Assembly (NCBI GenBank): GCA_013396995.1
Contig: VWZP01010174.1
Coordinates: 62,001 to 126,000, forward strand
DNA from: Dicaeum eximium
Taxonomy: Eukaryota > Chordata > Aves > Passeriformes > Dicaeidae
Reading direction: 5' to 3'
DNA: 64,000 bases
Part shown: in pieces, positions 40,001-52,868 of the stretch
Numbering within the stretch: the first letter of the stretch is position 1
How the letters are laid out: every line of letters starts with the position of its first letter
The notes under the pieces: generated by a model
The model's database searches: none
Seen by the model: only the letters and a program-made list of their open reading frames with translations
What the model was told of the DNA's origin: nothing
Position numbers and translations under genes: made by a program

Positions 40001-40290
40001 AGACTATATATCGCACAGCCTCTTTCCCCCTTGTTAACCAGCGGGCACAAAAGGACTTTCTTCCACCTCCAAGCTCCTATTTGCAAATAAGAGAAATGTC
40101 CTATCACCTCCCATATCAATTGGAAAGTATATGGGCATCAAGAACCCCAAAAACAGACAGCTTTCTGCATGTCCTCAGTACTAAACATATTATTATCCTC
40201 TCAAAATGGATGTTTCCAAGGGAACAAGCTGATAAGAGGATATGAGAAATGTAAGTAAAACAACCCCCAAAAATCTGCACTTTGTACTTT
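37002..40290 (-). other. Intronic stretch, no gene recognised
   Basis: AT-rich; no exon, RNA gene or firm repeat. TGTCCCAGGTTGTCAGGG near 37650 hints at an LTR start, but no matching end was found. Confidence 0.45.
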
Positions 40291-40294
40291 TTTT

Positions 40295-40321
40295 CAAATT
40301 TAAATTTACAATTTAAATTTG
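40295..40321. repeat. Perfect AT palindrome, 12-bp arms
   Basis: CAAATTTAAATT and AATTTAAATTTG separated by TAC, followed by further AAATTT blocks. Confidence 0.9.
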
Positions 40322-40366
40322 AAATTTCAAATTTACATATATTTACATTATTACGTTGCAATTATG

Positions 40367-40400
40367 ATCCATGGACTGCATGGATCCATGGATCCATGGA
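40367..40400 (+). repeat. (GGATCCAT)n short repeat
   Basis: GGATCCAT recurs in tandem with an earlier partial copy. Each unit is itself palindromic (GGATCC, CCATGG). Confidence 0.85.
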
Positions 40401-40982
40401 ATAAAAATGACTATTCCATTCATTTATTAACTGCCAGTTACTTGAATTGCCAAAATTAAGCCTCTATAATGATAATAACTGCATATTCACAAAGGAATTA
40501 CAATTCTTAAAAAACATATCTAAATAGACAATAAGAAGCATCAATCTCATTCTGATACAAAAAACCAAAACCAAAAAACAGCAAAACCTGCAACGGTCAG
40601 AGCAAATCTGTACCACATTCAGGACAATAAAGGCTGTGAGACAACTGCAGCCACTGCAGGATCCCTGCTTGAAAACAGTTTCCTCAGAAATTGATGGTGT
40701 ACCCATAATTTTACTGTTTATTGTGATAACAGTGTATTTTCAGCAGAGATATCTTGTTTTGCACTTCCTTAAGAAAGTCACCAAGCTGTCTTGACTAATT
40801 TTGTTTTTTGGATAATCTTTAGTGAGGCTTTGAAACAGAACCCTAAGTTTGAACATAATTTATAACATATTTGGCTGCAAGTCCAAAACAAATTAAAAAA
40901 ACCCCAAAGCCAAAACAGTAAAGGCAGAAAATTACATTTCCAGATAGCCTTTACTGGTTGTTAGACAAGGACTTTTCATTCA

Positions 40983-41056
40983 GCTTTGAGCAGAAGATTG
41001 AACCAGATGACCTTCTGCAGTACCTTCAAACCTGAATTATCCTATAGCCTTATGAG
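40983..41056 (+). mobile_element. CR1 LINE 3' end fragment
   Basis: GATTGAACCAGATGACCTTC, then TACCTTCAAACCTGAATTAT and TCCTATAGCCTTATGA fit the CR1 3' UTR end on plus. It is short and diverged. Confidence 0.8.
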
Positions 41057-41059
41057 ATT

Positions 41060-44000
41060 CATAGTTATGTTTTCAGAAGTCACTTAAGACTTCATTTACA
41101 TGGAACTTATTACCATCTTCCCTCAGACTAAGTAGAAAGGCAGTGGCATTATTACCTGCAAAATCACTCCCAATCCCTTTTGTCAGCAATGATTTTAAAC
41201 TGTTTGCTGGGATGTACTGTTATTTTGCTTGGAAAAAAAACTTATACTAAAGAAAAAAAGACATGGACAGGAAGCAATAAAGTCTTTAAGTCTAAAACTC
41301 AGAAGAATGAGAATTAGTTTTTACAGACAATTTTCATATATCCCTCTGAATCATATGACAATGAGAATTCTTTGAGTGCTGTGTCTGCAGCCAAAAAACC
41401 CACAACAAAACAGGCTTATTAATATGAAGGCTTTTCTCAAACACAGAATTTTGGTGTAGTTTCTGTTTCATACAAAAAAATTTATTTAAGCTATTACTAG
41501 CAGCAGAATCAGTGGAATTGTATATATCTCTATCTTGTCAGAAAACGCCACAACAATAAGCAGCAAAAGCTGTAGTCCACTTACAGCTAATAATTACTTG
41601 TCATTAATAGATCAATAAACATCTGGAGTCCTGATTTGTTTAAATATGTTAATGGAACAATTTCTTCCTGGTAAGGAACCATGTTGTAAAACGACAGGAT
41701 TCCGAAGAGACAAAAAGTGAAGTTGTTAAATTGCTTAACTATCCTCTCAATTTTCTCAGTTCATTTTGATGCACGTTAAAACAAAAGGACCTTTCTATTC
41801 TAAGTGGTTATTTAAACATCTGAAATGTGTATGTGTAAAAATCCCAGCCTAGAAAAGCACCTAATGTCAAGGCCAAAAACACTATCCTGATCTCATGATG
41901 TTAATAGAGGTTTACTATTGGCTGCAATACTGACAGGTTCTCACTTGTGGAGGAATACAAAATCTTTTTTTTTTTCCATTTCTTTGTGTGGTAACTGTAC
42001 TGCAATGATTTATCTGCAAAGCTCAGTGGTGGAAGATGCCATGTGAGTGCTTCGAGCTATGCTGTGAGATGAATAGGGTGTCATAATATATTCAGCAAAT
42101 ATGGCAATCCTCCAGAACAGAGAAAGGTATGAAAAATTAGTTCCTTAGGTTTAGAAACCATACACTGAAGCCAAGAAGCCATAGAAAGAAAATGTATTGG
42201 CCCCTTTCCCACTAACACACAAATCACTGTGGTTCTATGTGTACAAACCATTACAGGTGCTATGCAAACACTGCAGTGTGATTTTTTGTTACTGTCTAGG
42301 TAAAATAATATTTGCTGCTTCTTTCTCTTGCTTAAAAGGAAAAAAAAAACCAAAAAAAAAAACAAACCCGCATTATAGAACATCTGTTGAAACTCACTTT
42401 CCAGACCAAAAAAAAAAAAAAAGGCTTATAAAGAATTTCTAAGAGAAATTTTTTTTCCATAAAAAAGTGAAAACATGGAGAAGGAGATACCTGCAAAGTC
42501 AAAATGGTCAAAATTTTCTAAGAACCTTAAAAATGTAAATATTTGGAACTGTTTGTTTCTTGAAAAAAAAATCAGCACACTATTATTTTGTGTGCTGCTT
42601 AATTGTCTTTTAAATCTAGAGGCTAGGGTAAACATGTGCAATTACAGTATATATTTATTTTTATTATAATATAAACATATATTAACAAATACAAATTGGT
42701 CCTGAAATCATAGTCTTATATTAAAAAGAAGAATGTAACACTGCACTCTGTTCAAACCATGAGCTTTCTAAGCACAATATCTCCAGTTCTATTACTAAAT
42801 AAATTTGCCTTCTAAATACCTGCCAAACCTATGTTCATATACAACTTTTCCAAAGCATATGCAAGCAGGAAGCTTGTATCCATTAATCAGAAAGCTTCTA
42901 GTTATGAACATAATTCAGAATCCTGTACATTAAGGCTCAAGAAGGAACAAATCATTTTCCACATTGCACAGTCTCTGTGCTACGCTAAATTAAGCAAAAT
43001 AACAGCAACAGAGACAAACCATGCATTAGAAATAGTTAAAAACAGCAGGGAGGATGGAGTGGAGTAACAAGCATTACAGTGTCTATTAACTAATGGAATG
43101 CTTATGGAAATAGGAATAAGCTACACATGCATTCCAAATTAATACTTATCTATAGCACCATAAGAAAATATAAAAAAAAAATTATGAGGGAAACCAACCT
43201 AAAGTATAACACTGTAAGCATGCAGCCATTAAATTAATCTGAAATGCATTTGAATTGCTCTTATCACAATAAACTCAGTTCACAATCACGAAAATGTGTT
43301 ATATGTTTCTACTTACAAACCAGTCTTCCCTAAGCACCATTAAGATTTATTTAAAATCAAAACCTATCATACACAATTAGAGTATATATAAAGTACTTGC
43401 TGCATATTAATAGAGCTTTTAAAATACAATTCCTCCTTTGTGTGCTAATTCTGGAACAACTAATACTTTTTGTCTTTATTGGTTACAGGTAATATTTATT
43501 GAGGAGGCACATACAGAAAGGATCTCTTCCAGTAAAACTACGCAGGAAAATAAGAATCGTATACTTAATCTACTTGTAGGTAATAGCATATAATTTCTCA
43601 CACAACTGCATTACTGACCATGCCATTCTCTACAGTGTATAAGGCACCTGATTACCCACAAATGCTCTGCATTTAAGAAACTGTTCCAAAAGTGTTAGTG
43701 GAAAAATTCTAACCTTCATTAAACCAGTGCCCTTGCTGACTGTAGCATATGAAAACTGACAGCCAGAAAAACAGGATAAAGTTCAAAGCAATTTTCCTAT
43801 GCCTCTATTGATTAAACTTTAAAAGATACAGTGTTTATGGAATGCCACCTGCTTTAAGGAGCAACAGATCTGAGAGGAGAACACACAAACACTTGGTGCA
43901 ATACCAATCATTTTAGTAGTCAGCAATCAGGCAAATTTTCCTAAGAAAATAATGTCTGCTGTATTTTCACCCTCTTTGTCAACTTTAACACAGGAGAACA

Positions 44001-44091
44001 AAGAAGTATGTTCAATTATCTAACAGCAATACCTATTAAATTGTTGAGATAAAGCTCTTTAACACCATATTTAATGGATATCCCATTCTCA
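41060..44091 (-). other. Intron directly downstream of the exon, no further exon recognised
   Basis: AT-rich with interrupted poly-A tracts at 42340-42422. I looked for the next Caspr exon, which should read on from the split Asp codon into a WW-containing segment, and did not see it in this window. Confidence 0.55.
42340..42422 (+). repeat. Interrupted poly-A tracts
   Basis: Three A-rich runs separated by CC, CAAACCCG and about 45 bp of other sequence. Confidence 0.8.
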
Positions 44092-44097
44092 GCCTAC
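44092..44097 (-). other. Splice donor
   Basis: On minus the exon ends ACACCAG and the intron starts GTAGGC. The donor interrupts a codon after its first base G; in related proteins the next residue after NTP is Asp, which a G then AT split would give. Confidence 0.85.
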
Positions 44098-44298
44098 CTG
44101 GTGTATTCAGCAGCCGGGACATTTTGCAAGAATAGGAGATAAACTGCTCACAGTATTCAGCACTACTCGTAATGGCAGAAATCTGGTCCATTGTTGCACT
44201 GTAGTTAAGCTGCAGCACAGATAACTTCTCCGGGCTGTTGCCTCCCACAGAAGTCTGCATTTGCAGATCATGGTACACAGTTGTCCATACTTTATCCT
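44098..44298 (-). CDS. CNTNAP5: Internal exon of a contactin-associated protein gene (probably CNTNAP5), fibrinogen-like segment
   Basis: Caspr proteins are single-pass neuronal cell-adhesion proteins of the neurexin superfamily; the extracellular part has discoidin, laminin-G, EGF and fibrinogen-like units. Seen: read on minus, the exon follows a pyrimidine-rich tract and CAG acceptor and ends CAG before GTAGGC. It is 201 bp, encoding 66 whole codons plus one split codon. The first codon completes xAG (Glu if the previous exon ends in G) and the last G begins the next codon, so both introns are phase 1. The peptide includes DKVWTTVYHD, MDQISAIT, EYCEQ and SRLLNTP, with two cysteines and one N-Y-S glycosylation sequon. 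Known: CEQ followed by a second Cys and a SRLLNTP-like end is the conserved pattern of the Caspr fibrinogen-like region. DLQMQT and MDQISAIT match my recollection of CNTNAP5 better than CNTNAP2 or CNTNAP4. Family call is firm; paralog call is from memory. No stop or frameshift is present. Confidence 0.85.
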
Positions 44299-44322
44299 CT
44301 GAAAGAGAGGGCAAAAAAGACA
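44299..44322 (-). other. Splice acceptor with polypyrimidine tract
   Basis: On minus, a T- and C-rich tract ends TCTCTTTCAG directly before the exon. It sets the exon start at 44298 and phase 1. The open frame runs on through this tract into the intron, so only the splice signal and the loss of family resemblance mark the border. Confidence 0.85.
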
Positions 44323-47215
44323 AGACAAGAACTGGTAAGAGACATGCAGCGAACTGAATTAAAATAAATTTAGGCCTTGACAAAAGATAAAAGTGTTCTG
44401 CAAGATATCTGTTGAGGTGGTAGTGGGGAAGGAGGGCACTGCACATGAAAGGTTATCATGTGACAGCACAGTTACAACTATGAACTGATTAAGGGAAGGA
44501 ACTCTGATCACCTTTATGAAAATATACCAAATATACCATGTGAGAAGTCTTCCTTAAACAACTGATGCCTACAGTTACATATGGAACCAATAAGGATTAA
44601 CTTTGATCAGAAAGGCAGAAGCCTGATGCCCTAAGGGCTCAAAGCCTTTATGTGAAGAACATTCACTGTGTATGGTAAATTGCTGTGGGCTGGAGACCAA
44701 CACTGCTTTAGTAAAGTACTGGTAAAGTAGCAACAAGAATGCACCAGATTGTCATGTGATTACATAATTTGGCAATTAACACTGAAAATTTTTCCATATT
44801 TTTTACCCAGGATGTGTTCTGGGGTAAAACAAAATTACTGCTTATTGAGACTTAAATATTTTAAAACAGCAGTGCCATATAACTTTACTCATTATGGTTA
44901 TGGTATAGATAGCACCATAGGAACTAATAGAAGTAGAATGGAAATACAAAATCTTCTGTTTAGTTGTGAAAAGGCACAAAGAAGGAGGAAAGATAACTTT
45001 GAATTTTTTAATAAGAAATACACCAATATTGGCGAAATCTCAACACCTCCAACAAAATTTTTGCAGGGTCATGTAAAAAGTGTGTTATATCCAGCCCAGA
45101 ACAATGTCTGTATGCATTATATTTCTTTAAACTACTGAACAGCAAGACACTAGAAATGTTACTGTGAAGCATTTGTCAGTAGTTACCAGAGAAGATTTAA
45201 GATGAGGTATTATAGTAATGAACCAACACATTCCAGACTCCTTTTATAGCAAGATTTGTTGAAGTTAGAAGGTAGTTCAGAAAGGAAACAAAGACAAGGC
45301 ACAGAAACTTTGCTGTTATAGACCAAGCATTTATTTTTCTTAGAGTAACATTCCACTGAACCAAAATGAAGAAAATATTATCTGAGTAATATAGGGCTTC
45401 AGAATGAAAACTATGAAGATTCAGTCAATATTATTGATACTGTCTTCCTGTAAAAATGCTATTCTATCATTTAGGTGTGAAGAATTTTTAAAATTTAGGT
45501 TGACTAGGTACCACTCTAAAAATCCAATATCTCAGCTGATCTGTACTACTCATATTGCGCATCTCACATAGACAAGGATTGAAATAGGTCATTTATCCAC
45601 TGTAAATAAACCACAGAAAAGTCTCTTTTCTCTATACATTAACCTGAAACACATCACCACAAAACCTCCTAGAAATTAATCAGATTTTGTCAGTAATATT
45701 TGTCATGTGAAATTCTTTCACATTTTAAGGTGTTTTTCTGTTTTTCTTTTGATTTTTCTGCCTTATATATTTCTACCCTTGAGGGTAAAGTCAAAGAAAT
45801 CTGTCTTGGAATAAAAAATGCAGAAACTTAAAAAGATCACTAGGAATCTACTCTGGTGCCTTAAACTGGCTTGTACAAAAGCCAAGATTCCCAAATGAGT
45901 CAGGCCTTTGCCTCAGCTGTTATGTCAAGCAACAACACTGACCACAGTTGTCCTTCAGAGATGCAGAAACAAAACACAGCACACTGCTAACTTTGCTGTA
46001 TTTATCACAAAAACAGACTCTTCAGGGAGGACACCTGGCATTTTCTAAGTATACTAATTCACCTGACAGATGTGCCTTGCAGCAATAAAACCCATAAAAT
46101 GTAGTGCATTGCAGTATGTTTTAAATTCTTCTATGTAAATCTCTTGCCTGTTAATGCAAATCTTGGTCATTCTAAAACTTTTGGCCAGTACTTCAATATT
46201 TTAGCTACATGGAAACACTTTGCCGAACTGACACATAATCAAAAGTGCTTTCGTACTTCTTCATCAAGTTCACAGGAATGTGCTCACACACACTGATGAA
46301 TTTTGGTGCGACACAGAGTAAAGATAGTTCTCCACATTATGATTATCTTTATCTCCAGGATTCTGTACTCTGCCTTATTTTCCAGTCTTCATTTTTACTG
46401 CATAGTGTCAGGCTATTTTGGATTATATAGAATCATGGGGACCCATGTGTTTGCAACTGATATGGTGTTAAGTCTTTTTAATCAAATGCTCAGAGATAAG
46501 GTAAGCAAAGCAGACAAATCCTCCACAGGTTATACACATCACTAGCCAAATGAGATGAAATTCAGGAGGTGATGCAAGATGGTTATTATTTTAATATTCA
46601 TATCCTTAGTCCAACAATCTTTATAAAACACAGCAATATTCTGGAACTGAGAAAAATAAATTAAAAAATCAGGAGAAAGGAATCCCGCTCCCAAGTACCA
46701 ATAAAAAAATTAATTATCACCTGTCAAATTATATAGAGAATATAATCCAGTTTTGTTAAGAGCCTTGTATGGAAGTTTACTGCATATTCATTTTCAAGAA
46801 AGGATTCAGATAGTTTATACATTCACTGACAAAAACCTCTCATTTGTGTCAGAAAACACTGAGTACATCTAAGAACACAAAAGTGTAAGTAGGACAGTTA
46901 GAGCCTCATATTGGATTTTTGATCCAGCAAAGGCTCCTAGACTAGCCACTAAAAAGGTACAGAATGTGACTAGCAATAGGAATTGTGTTAGGCACTATGC
47001 TTGAGGAGAAATTTTCCTATAATATATTCTAGCCAATATACAGTCACTTCCCCTCCAAGTTAGGAAGTTTAATCTTTACTGTGGTACATCATACTAAAGA
47101 TGACAGAAACATACTCCTGTCAGTCAAATGCATCCTCTGAACAACTTCAGGACCTTTCTGTCAAAATACAAGTACTACTAACAGTTAAGCGCTTGTTGCA
47201 CCTTGTAATAGATCT
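44323..47215 (-). other. Intron upstream of the exon, no gene recognised
   Basis: No upstream Caspr exon seen. The 129-codon plus-strand frame at 44749-45138 has no known motif and is antisense to the gene. Confidence 0.5.
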
Positions 47216-47218
47216 TTT

Positions 47219-47230
47219 TATCTATCTATG

Positions 47231-47282
<52 letters not shown>

Positions 47283-47301
47283 ATCTATCTATGTATCTAT
47301 G

Positions 47302-47344
<43 letters not shown>

Positions 47345-47374
47345 GTGTGTGTATATATATATATATCTATATGT
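47219..47374 (+). repeat. Long compound (CTAT)n(GT)n(TA)n microsatellite
   Basis: About 30 TATC/CTAT tetranucleotide units with a few ATCATC and ATGT interruptions, then short GT and TA runs. The open frame rich in YLSI residues across it is a product of the repeat. Confidence 0.97.
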
Positions 47375-47869
47375 GCATAAAGTCAATAAACTTTCACAGA
47401 AAAGCAACTCAATCTCTACCGGCTGTCTAAAAGATGATAGGAGATTGATTAGGATACATCTGGTCAGATACTGAAAATAAACCTAGGTCTTCTTTCACTT
47501 GCAACTAATTTTTTGATAGTCTGGCTCTAATGATGCATGAACACATTCAGCAAGCTGTCTTGTCCAAACTCTGGAAGCTGAAGCATCTGTGCCTGCAGGT
47601 CAGGCACAGAGAGAGTGTGGAACAAAAGTTGCAGCTGGTGTACATTAAGGAAGCTCCTTCTCTGGGTAAGGAATTTCACTCTCCACATATTTTCTTGATT
47701 TAACTGTAAAGCACTGGCATGACACAAGGACCAAAACTATACAGAATGGTAGGGCCTTTCCTGGGCTGGGAAAGCACATTAACAGGGTAATGTGGTCACA
47801 GACAAAAATCCATCTCCCCTCCACACTAAATGCAGATTCCTGAATACATATAGTTATGAATACATATTG

Positions 47870-47871
<2 letters not shown>

Positions 47872-47900
<29 letters not shown>

Positions 47901-47930
47901 ANATATATATATATATATATATATATATAT
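47872..47930 (+). repeat. (AC)15 N (AT)14 compound microsatellite
   Basis: About 15 AC units, one ambiguous base at 47902, then about 14 AT units and a G run. Confidence 0.97.
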
Positions 47931-50900
47931 GGGGGGCTGGCTTCTAGATGTCTGGAAAGACTCAAAGGAGATAGATGCCGTGCAGAAATCTCAACCTTAT
48001 CTACTGAGTGCTGATTATAAACTGCTTCTTGCCTTTCAGTCTTAAAAATTTGTTAATGTGTTTATACTTCCCAAGGAAATCAGCTAGGCATTTATAACTT
48101 GAAGATAAGGCCAATATCTTCACTCATGTTTTCAATTTCTCAGAAACTCCTTATTTCTTGAGACCATTCTTGAGCGAGATGGAATCAGTACCCTGCTTGC
48201 AGGCATCTTCTGTTACAGAAAAGGCAATGCAGATAGTTCACACTATCTCAAATACCTGTATCTTCATGATTTTTGGCATTGTCCCCATGTAGCTGAGAAT
48301 ACAATACGGGATTAACAGTTAATATACCTTATTTTCTGTCAATAGTACACAGAAGTCCCATTTAAGGTACACAGAAGTGAAAAATCTGTCCTAGTTAACA
48401 GTAATTTGATACATATTCCTGGCAATTACTATCACCACAATACTGAAATGAGTATTCCCCTAATACAAAAGCAGTTATTTGAAGAACACCTGGCATATGG
48501 CTATTGCTAAACACAAGTGTTTAGAGACAATTTGTCAGCTACAGCTATGTGTAAGACTTATGCACCACCAAAATACTCTTCCCCTACATTTGGAAGTAAA
48601 TGAGCTCCTAACTGGATTCACTAAACTGATTCTAGCTTTCCCACTGGAGGACAGAGTACCAGCACCAGCTAGTCTCTAATATTTCAGGAAAATAAGGGCC
48701 TCCAAATGACCATGTCTTCATTCAAATGCATATCTTACAGGTTTTTTTAATGGTGCACAGCATGTTGCATTTGCACATAAATAAAAAAAGGGGTTCTTCC
48801 ATTATTTTGTTTTTAGCAACGAAGAGGAAGTATAATTTTCTTTGAATAGCATGCCAAAATCCAGTAACCATAGATTCTTAATAGAATTCATAATGGTTTT
48901 CACTAAGAACAATCTATTTAGATCCAAAATGCTGATATATTTGATGCAATTACAGAGAAAATAGGTTCCCTTAATTTAGTCTGTACATTACTCCTTGCTG
49001 AAATTGTACCTCTCTAACAGATAGATATTATACTAAGATTAAATTCCTTAATTTAAGAATAATTCTTTTAAGAAAGGAAATGGCCACTTGTTCCCTTTAA
49101 ATGACAATAAAGTGATGTAGTTTATTTTGCTGAAAATACTTTTCAGTTGCAATGACTGACTTATAGTTCTGCCCACTCACTACTCCTTTTTTCAATAAAA
49201 AGTGAAGTAGATGGCTGATAAAATAATCAATAACTATTAGTAATGGTTCACTAATAAAAAGGAAATGAAATTTAAAATTTTCTTGATCTCCAGTTATTCA
49301 AGTGATCAAATCAAATATTAACATAAGTGATTTTCCCCACTTAATATTCAACGTATTTCATGATGTTATGATGATATTTATCATTACGCTATTGAGTATT
49401 TTGTGGATAGTCAGTTTCTTCTATTACTGAACTTTCATCACTCATTTGCTTAGTGCTCAGTTAAGCAAGAAGACTTGCTTCTGACAAACAAATTAAGTAA
49501 TCTTTGTAATGATAATTACTGATAATAAGTTTGAAAAATAAATTTCAGAAAACATAATGCTTGTATTCCACAGCTATGGATACATTTTTCTCCTTTTATT
49601 TTAATCTACAGTTATATCTGTTGCTATTAGAGTTTTACCTTTTTTTTTATTTATTAATGGACTTACACGTTTAAGATATTATTTCATTGGGTATTTTCAA
49701 GAAATCAGAAAACAATTTGATTTCTCAGGAAAGATCATCTGCTCTCTCTCTCCCTCAATATATCTGTGGTGTGTTTTTTGATGGATGCAGTTTCCTGACT
49801 TAAAATTTGGCTGATGTATGAGAAAACCTCGGTTTTTGTTTGAAATCTTGGAGAAGATAATTTTGAGAATTCCTGAGCATATAAAAACTTGGAGGTGGTT
49901 CTTTACTGGACATCCTGATTTTTACCATCATCAGTGCTTTTTTCTCTTCAAATTAGATTACTGCAGCATGTTCTACAATATGCTACACTACAAATCACTC
50001 AAGAAACAAGACAGGATAACCCATTTAAAAGTGGACTGCCTTCTAGGGAGGACCAAAATTACAATCGTGATCATTTCATATTATAAGGTCTGCAATTTTA
50101 TTTTCTGATAAAAGCCTGCTTGGTATTGTTAAATTGTGTGGGATGGTAACACAACAGTCATTACTAAGGTGAATAAACTAAGCACCTTTTTTGCAACAGT
50201 GTTGTAGACACAAGACCTGATGTACACAACTGATGTAGAAAAAATAACAGCAGGCCATATCCTCTTCCCCATCCTTTTATATTTCTCTTGGTATGTGTTT
50301 ATACATAAAAGCTCAAAACTAAATATAGCAATTTAAAATTAATTCTGGTGTGGACTTCAAAGGAGCTACAGTAGAGTTTATAAATATGAAAAATATACAT
50401 TTGTTTGAAGTTAATGAATGCTTTGACAATCTTGCCTGAGATTTGCAAATGTCAATTTTGCAGTACAGTTACTCTAGTGATATGAACTGCTATCATCTTA
50501 CTAACGTAGAAAATGGGGTTTAGACAGAGAAATCCAATATTCAGGAAAAAAAAAGAGTAATTGAAGAATATTCTTATGAACTGAATTCTGTAGAAAGCAA
50601 AGTCAGTCGGTTTCTTAATCTGTTTAGGTGGAGAATATAAGCAATCCCAAAATGTAATTGAGCCATTCCTGCACTCATTTTCCATGCCTTCTCCTTTCAT
50701 TCCTTCCTTCCATTGTTTCTTGATCAAGATAATAATGAATCTTTAAATTTAACTGAGACTCTTATGTTCTTCTTTACTTACGATGGGGTCCTGTGAGGCA
50801 ATACACTTTCCTTGTATTTACATAGTCTCTCATAACAGTTCAGAAAAGAGAAAACTTTATTTCGTTTCTGAACTTATAGTGATATTGAATGATCTAATTT

Positions 50901-51054
50901 TCTAATAATATATATATAATAGATAAATTCAGATACTTTACAAAATAGAGTGGAAGGAAGTGACCAAAATACAATTTTCAGGGAACCAAAAGTTTCCAGA
51001 GAAGTGGTAATGAAATGGCTGTTCCAATGCTACTTGTTAGAAATCACAAGGGAC
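47931..51054 (-). other. Intronic stretch, no gene recognised
   Basis: AT-rich DNA; a short TA run at 50905-50920. No exon, RNA gene or named repeat recognised. Confidence 0.5.
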
Positions 51055-51060
51055 ACTAGT

Positions 51061-51707
51061 TGTGGGAATCCAGGACACAGGGAATATATCCCCGCCTGTT
51101 TCGAGAAGTCCTGAGTGTCAGCAGAGCACTGCTTTTAACCTTCGTCCCTGGCAAAGGCTGCCAAGGCTTTGGGATGAGTTAGAACATAAAGTGTGAAATA
51201 GATGATAGTGATAGTAATAGTGATTATTAGACAAAAAGTTTAGGATTTTTAGGATTTAATAGGAGAATGAAAGGGACCCAAAATGGAGATTTTGGGTGTG
51301 GTTTCATCTTCTTCTTCCACTCCATGTTCTGTAGCATAGGTGGCAGATAGTTATTGGTTTAGAATAATAGTGACATGGATGCTACGTATGTAGATTAGAA
51401 GAAGTTATTGGTAATAAAGTAAAAACAATATACGTGTGAAGAGACAATTGGATATTACATCTTTAAAAGGCCTTGGTTTGAGATTCTCGGGGCCATTTTG
51501 CTCCTCTTGTACCCTGCTTCTCGTATGTTAAGTCTGGTCCTCAGAAAACCATAAGATAAGATAAGAATAAACCAGAGACTGAAGACAGAAAACCTCGAGT
51601 CGTGCCTGTGTTTCACACCTTGCTCAAGAACTCACAAGGGAATTACCCCCAAAAGGGCCCTGGGGGGTCGGTTCCCTGCCTATGGTGGTACCAACAAAAC
51701 CACCGCA
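51061..51707 (+). mobile_element. Solo LTR, family 3 copy 1 (647 bp)
   Basis: Starts TGTGGGAATCCAGGACACAG and ends AAAACCACCGCA. CTAGT flanks both sides (51056-51060 and 51708-51712); ACTAGT on both sides is also possible if the LTR ends one base earlier. TTTAAAAGG near 51463 may act as a TATA element, and AATAAA is at 51566-51571. It aligns closely with copy 2, sharing blocks such as GCAGAGCACTGCTTTTAACC and CTTTAAAAGGCCTTG. Confidence 0.85.
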
Positions 51708-51712
51708 CTAGT

Positions 51713-52209
51713 GAAGTAGTAAGTAGAGGATGAATTCTCTGGATTACTAGAGATGATTTCGAATTATTCAACACAGTTGTATGTGAAAAGCTAATGACAA
51801 GAATACCTTGGGAAACAGAATAGAGATCACTTGTGCCTTCAAAGAAAAAAAGACTGCAACAACAGATACTGTCATGCTGAAAAATAGTGCCTGGGGGAAA
51901 AAGCCTAAATCTGATTTAGGCCCTAATGTCAAAAAGTACCTCCCATGGGTATTATTCGAGGCATGAGTTTAAAAATCCTCTATTGAAAGGAACAATAAAT
52001 AATGAGATACAGTATAGCCATATGAAGGAGGACTCAGATCATTTAAGTTCCTGGTCTAACAGATGGCAATTGCAATTCAGTTTAGATTAAGGAACATTAA
52101 AGTCAAGAACAAAGGACATAAAAGAATTAGTGTGGTTGTTTTCAGCACAGTGAGCAGAATATGGGCAAAGGCTGAAAACGTTTCTAACAGTTCAATAACT
52201 GAAGAATCA
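51713..52209 (-). other. Spacer between two solo LTRs
   Basis: About 500 bp of ordinary intron-like DNA. It has no retroviral interior, and both neighbours carry their own target duplications, so it is not a provirus body. Confidence 0.65.
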
Positions 52210-52215
52210 ACAACT

Positions 52216-52868
52216 TGTTGGAGTCCAGGGCACAGAGAATACTTTTCTGCCTGTTTTGAGAAGCCCTGATCCTCAGCAGAGCACTGCTTTTAACCTTCAT
52301 CCCTGGAGAAAGTTACCAAGGCTTTGGGATGAGTTAGAATCCACAGGTGTATGAACTAGATAGTAGTATATAGTAATGTAGCTTATCACAGGGTGAGAAG
52401 TTTAGGGTTTTAGGATTTTAATGCAGGAGTATATAGGAGACAAGATGGAGAATTTTGGGCATTGTCTCATCTTCTTGTTCTTCTTCAGCTCCATTTTCTG
52501 TAGTATTGGTGGCACAAAGTTATTGGTTAGAGAAAGCCATAGTGTAGGTGTTATGTAAATAGATTAATAAGAGTTATTGGTAGAAAAGTTAGAAACAAAG
52601 TATATTTTAGAAGGTAATTGGACTAAATCACTTTAAAAGGCCTTGAATCTGTGTGTCTAGGCTCCATTTTGTGCCTTGCTTTCTGGTGTGCTAAGTGTGG
52701 TGCACTAGACTTCTGATAAGAGAAAAATAAACAATAGACTGAAGACCGAGAAATCAGGAGTCTCATCCATTTTTTCATCCCTGGCACAGAACCTTGCAAG
52801 AGGAGCCCTCCTCCAAGGGTGCACGAGGAGGGTTCCACGCTTTTACTGATTCCACCAGAAACCCAACA
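52216..52868 (+). mobile_element. Solo LTR, family 3 copy 2 (653 bp)
   Basis: Starts TGTTGGAGTCCAGGGCACAG and ends AGAAACCCAACA, so TGTTGG and CCAACA form a perfect 6-bp terminal inverted repeat. It is flanked by ACAACT on both sides (52210-52215 and 52869-52874). AATAAA is at 52726-52731. The 6-bp duplication suits an ERVK-like (class II) element. The frame that overlaps its 5' end and the minus frame at its 3' end are spurious. Confidence 0.9.

Noticed and set aside
44749..45138. 129-codon plus-strand open frame next to the exon
   Set aside because: Antisense to the CNTNAP gene, no known motif and no clear splice or promoter context; consistent with a chance frame.
47217..47374. CRISPR-like regular repeats
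   Set aside because: No spacers of unique sequence; it is a tetranucleotide microsatellite in a vertebrate genome.
47100..47474. 124-codon frame rich in YLSI repeats
   Set aside because: Direct translation of the CTAT microsatellite.
47527..47727. 66-codon minus-strand frame with Gln/Leu-rich sequence
   Set aside because: No family recognised, no splice sites matching the CNTNAP exon pattern; left as unexplained intron sequence.
51061..52868. A short internally deleted provirus with paired LTRs
   Set aside because: Each LTR is flanked by a different target duplication, which a single provirus would not show.
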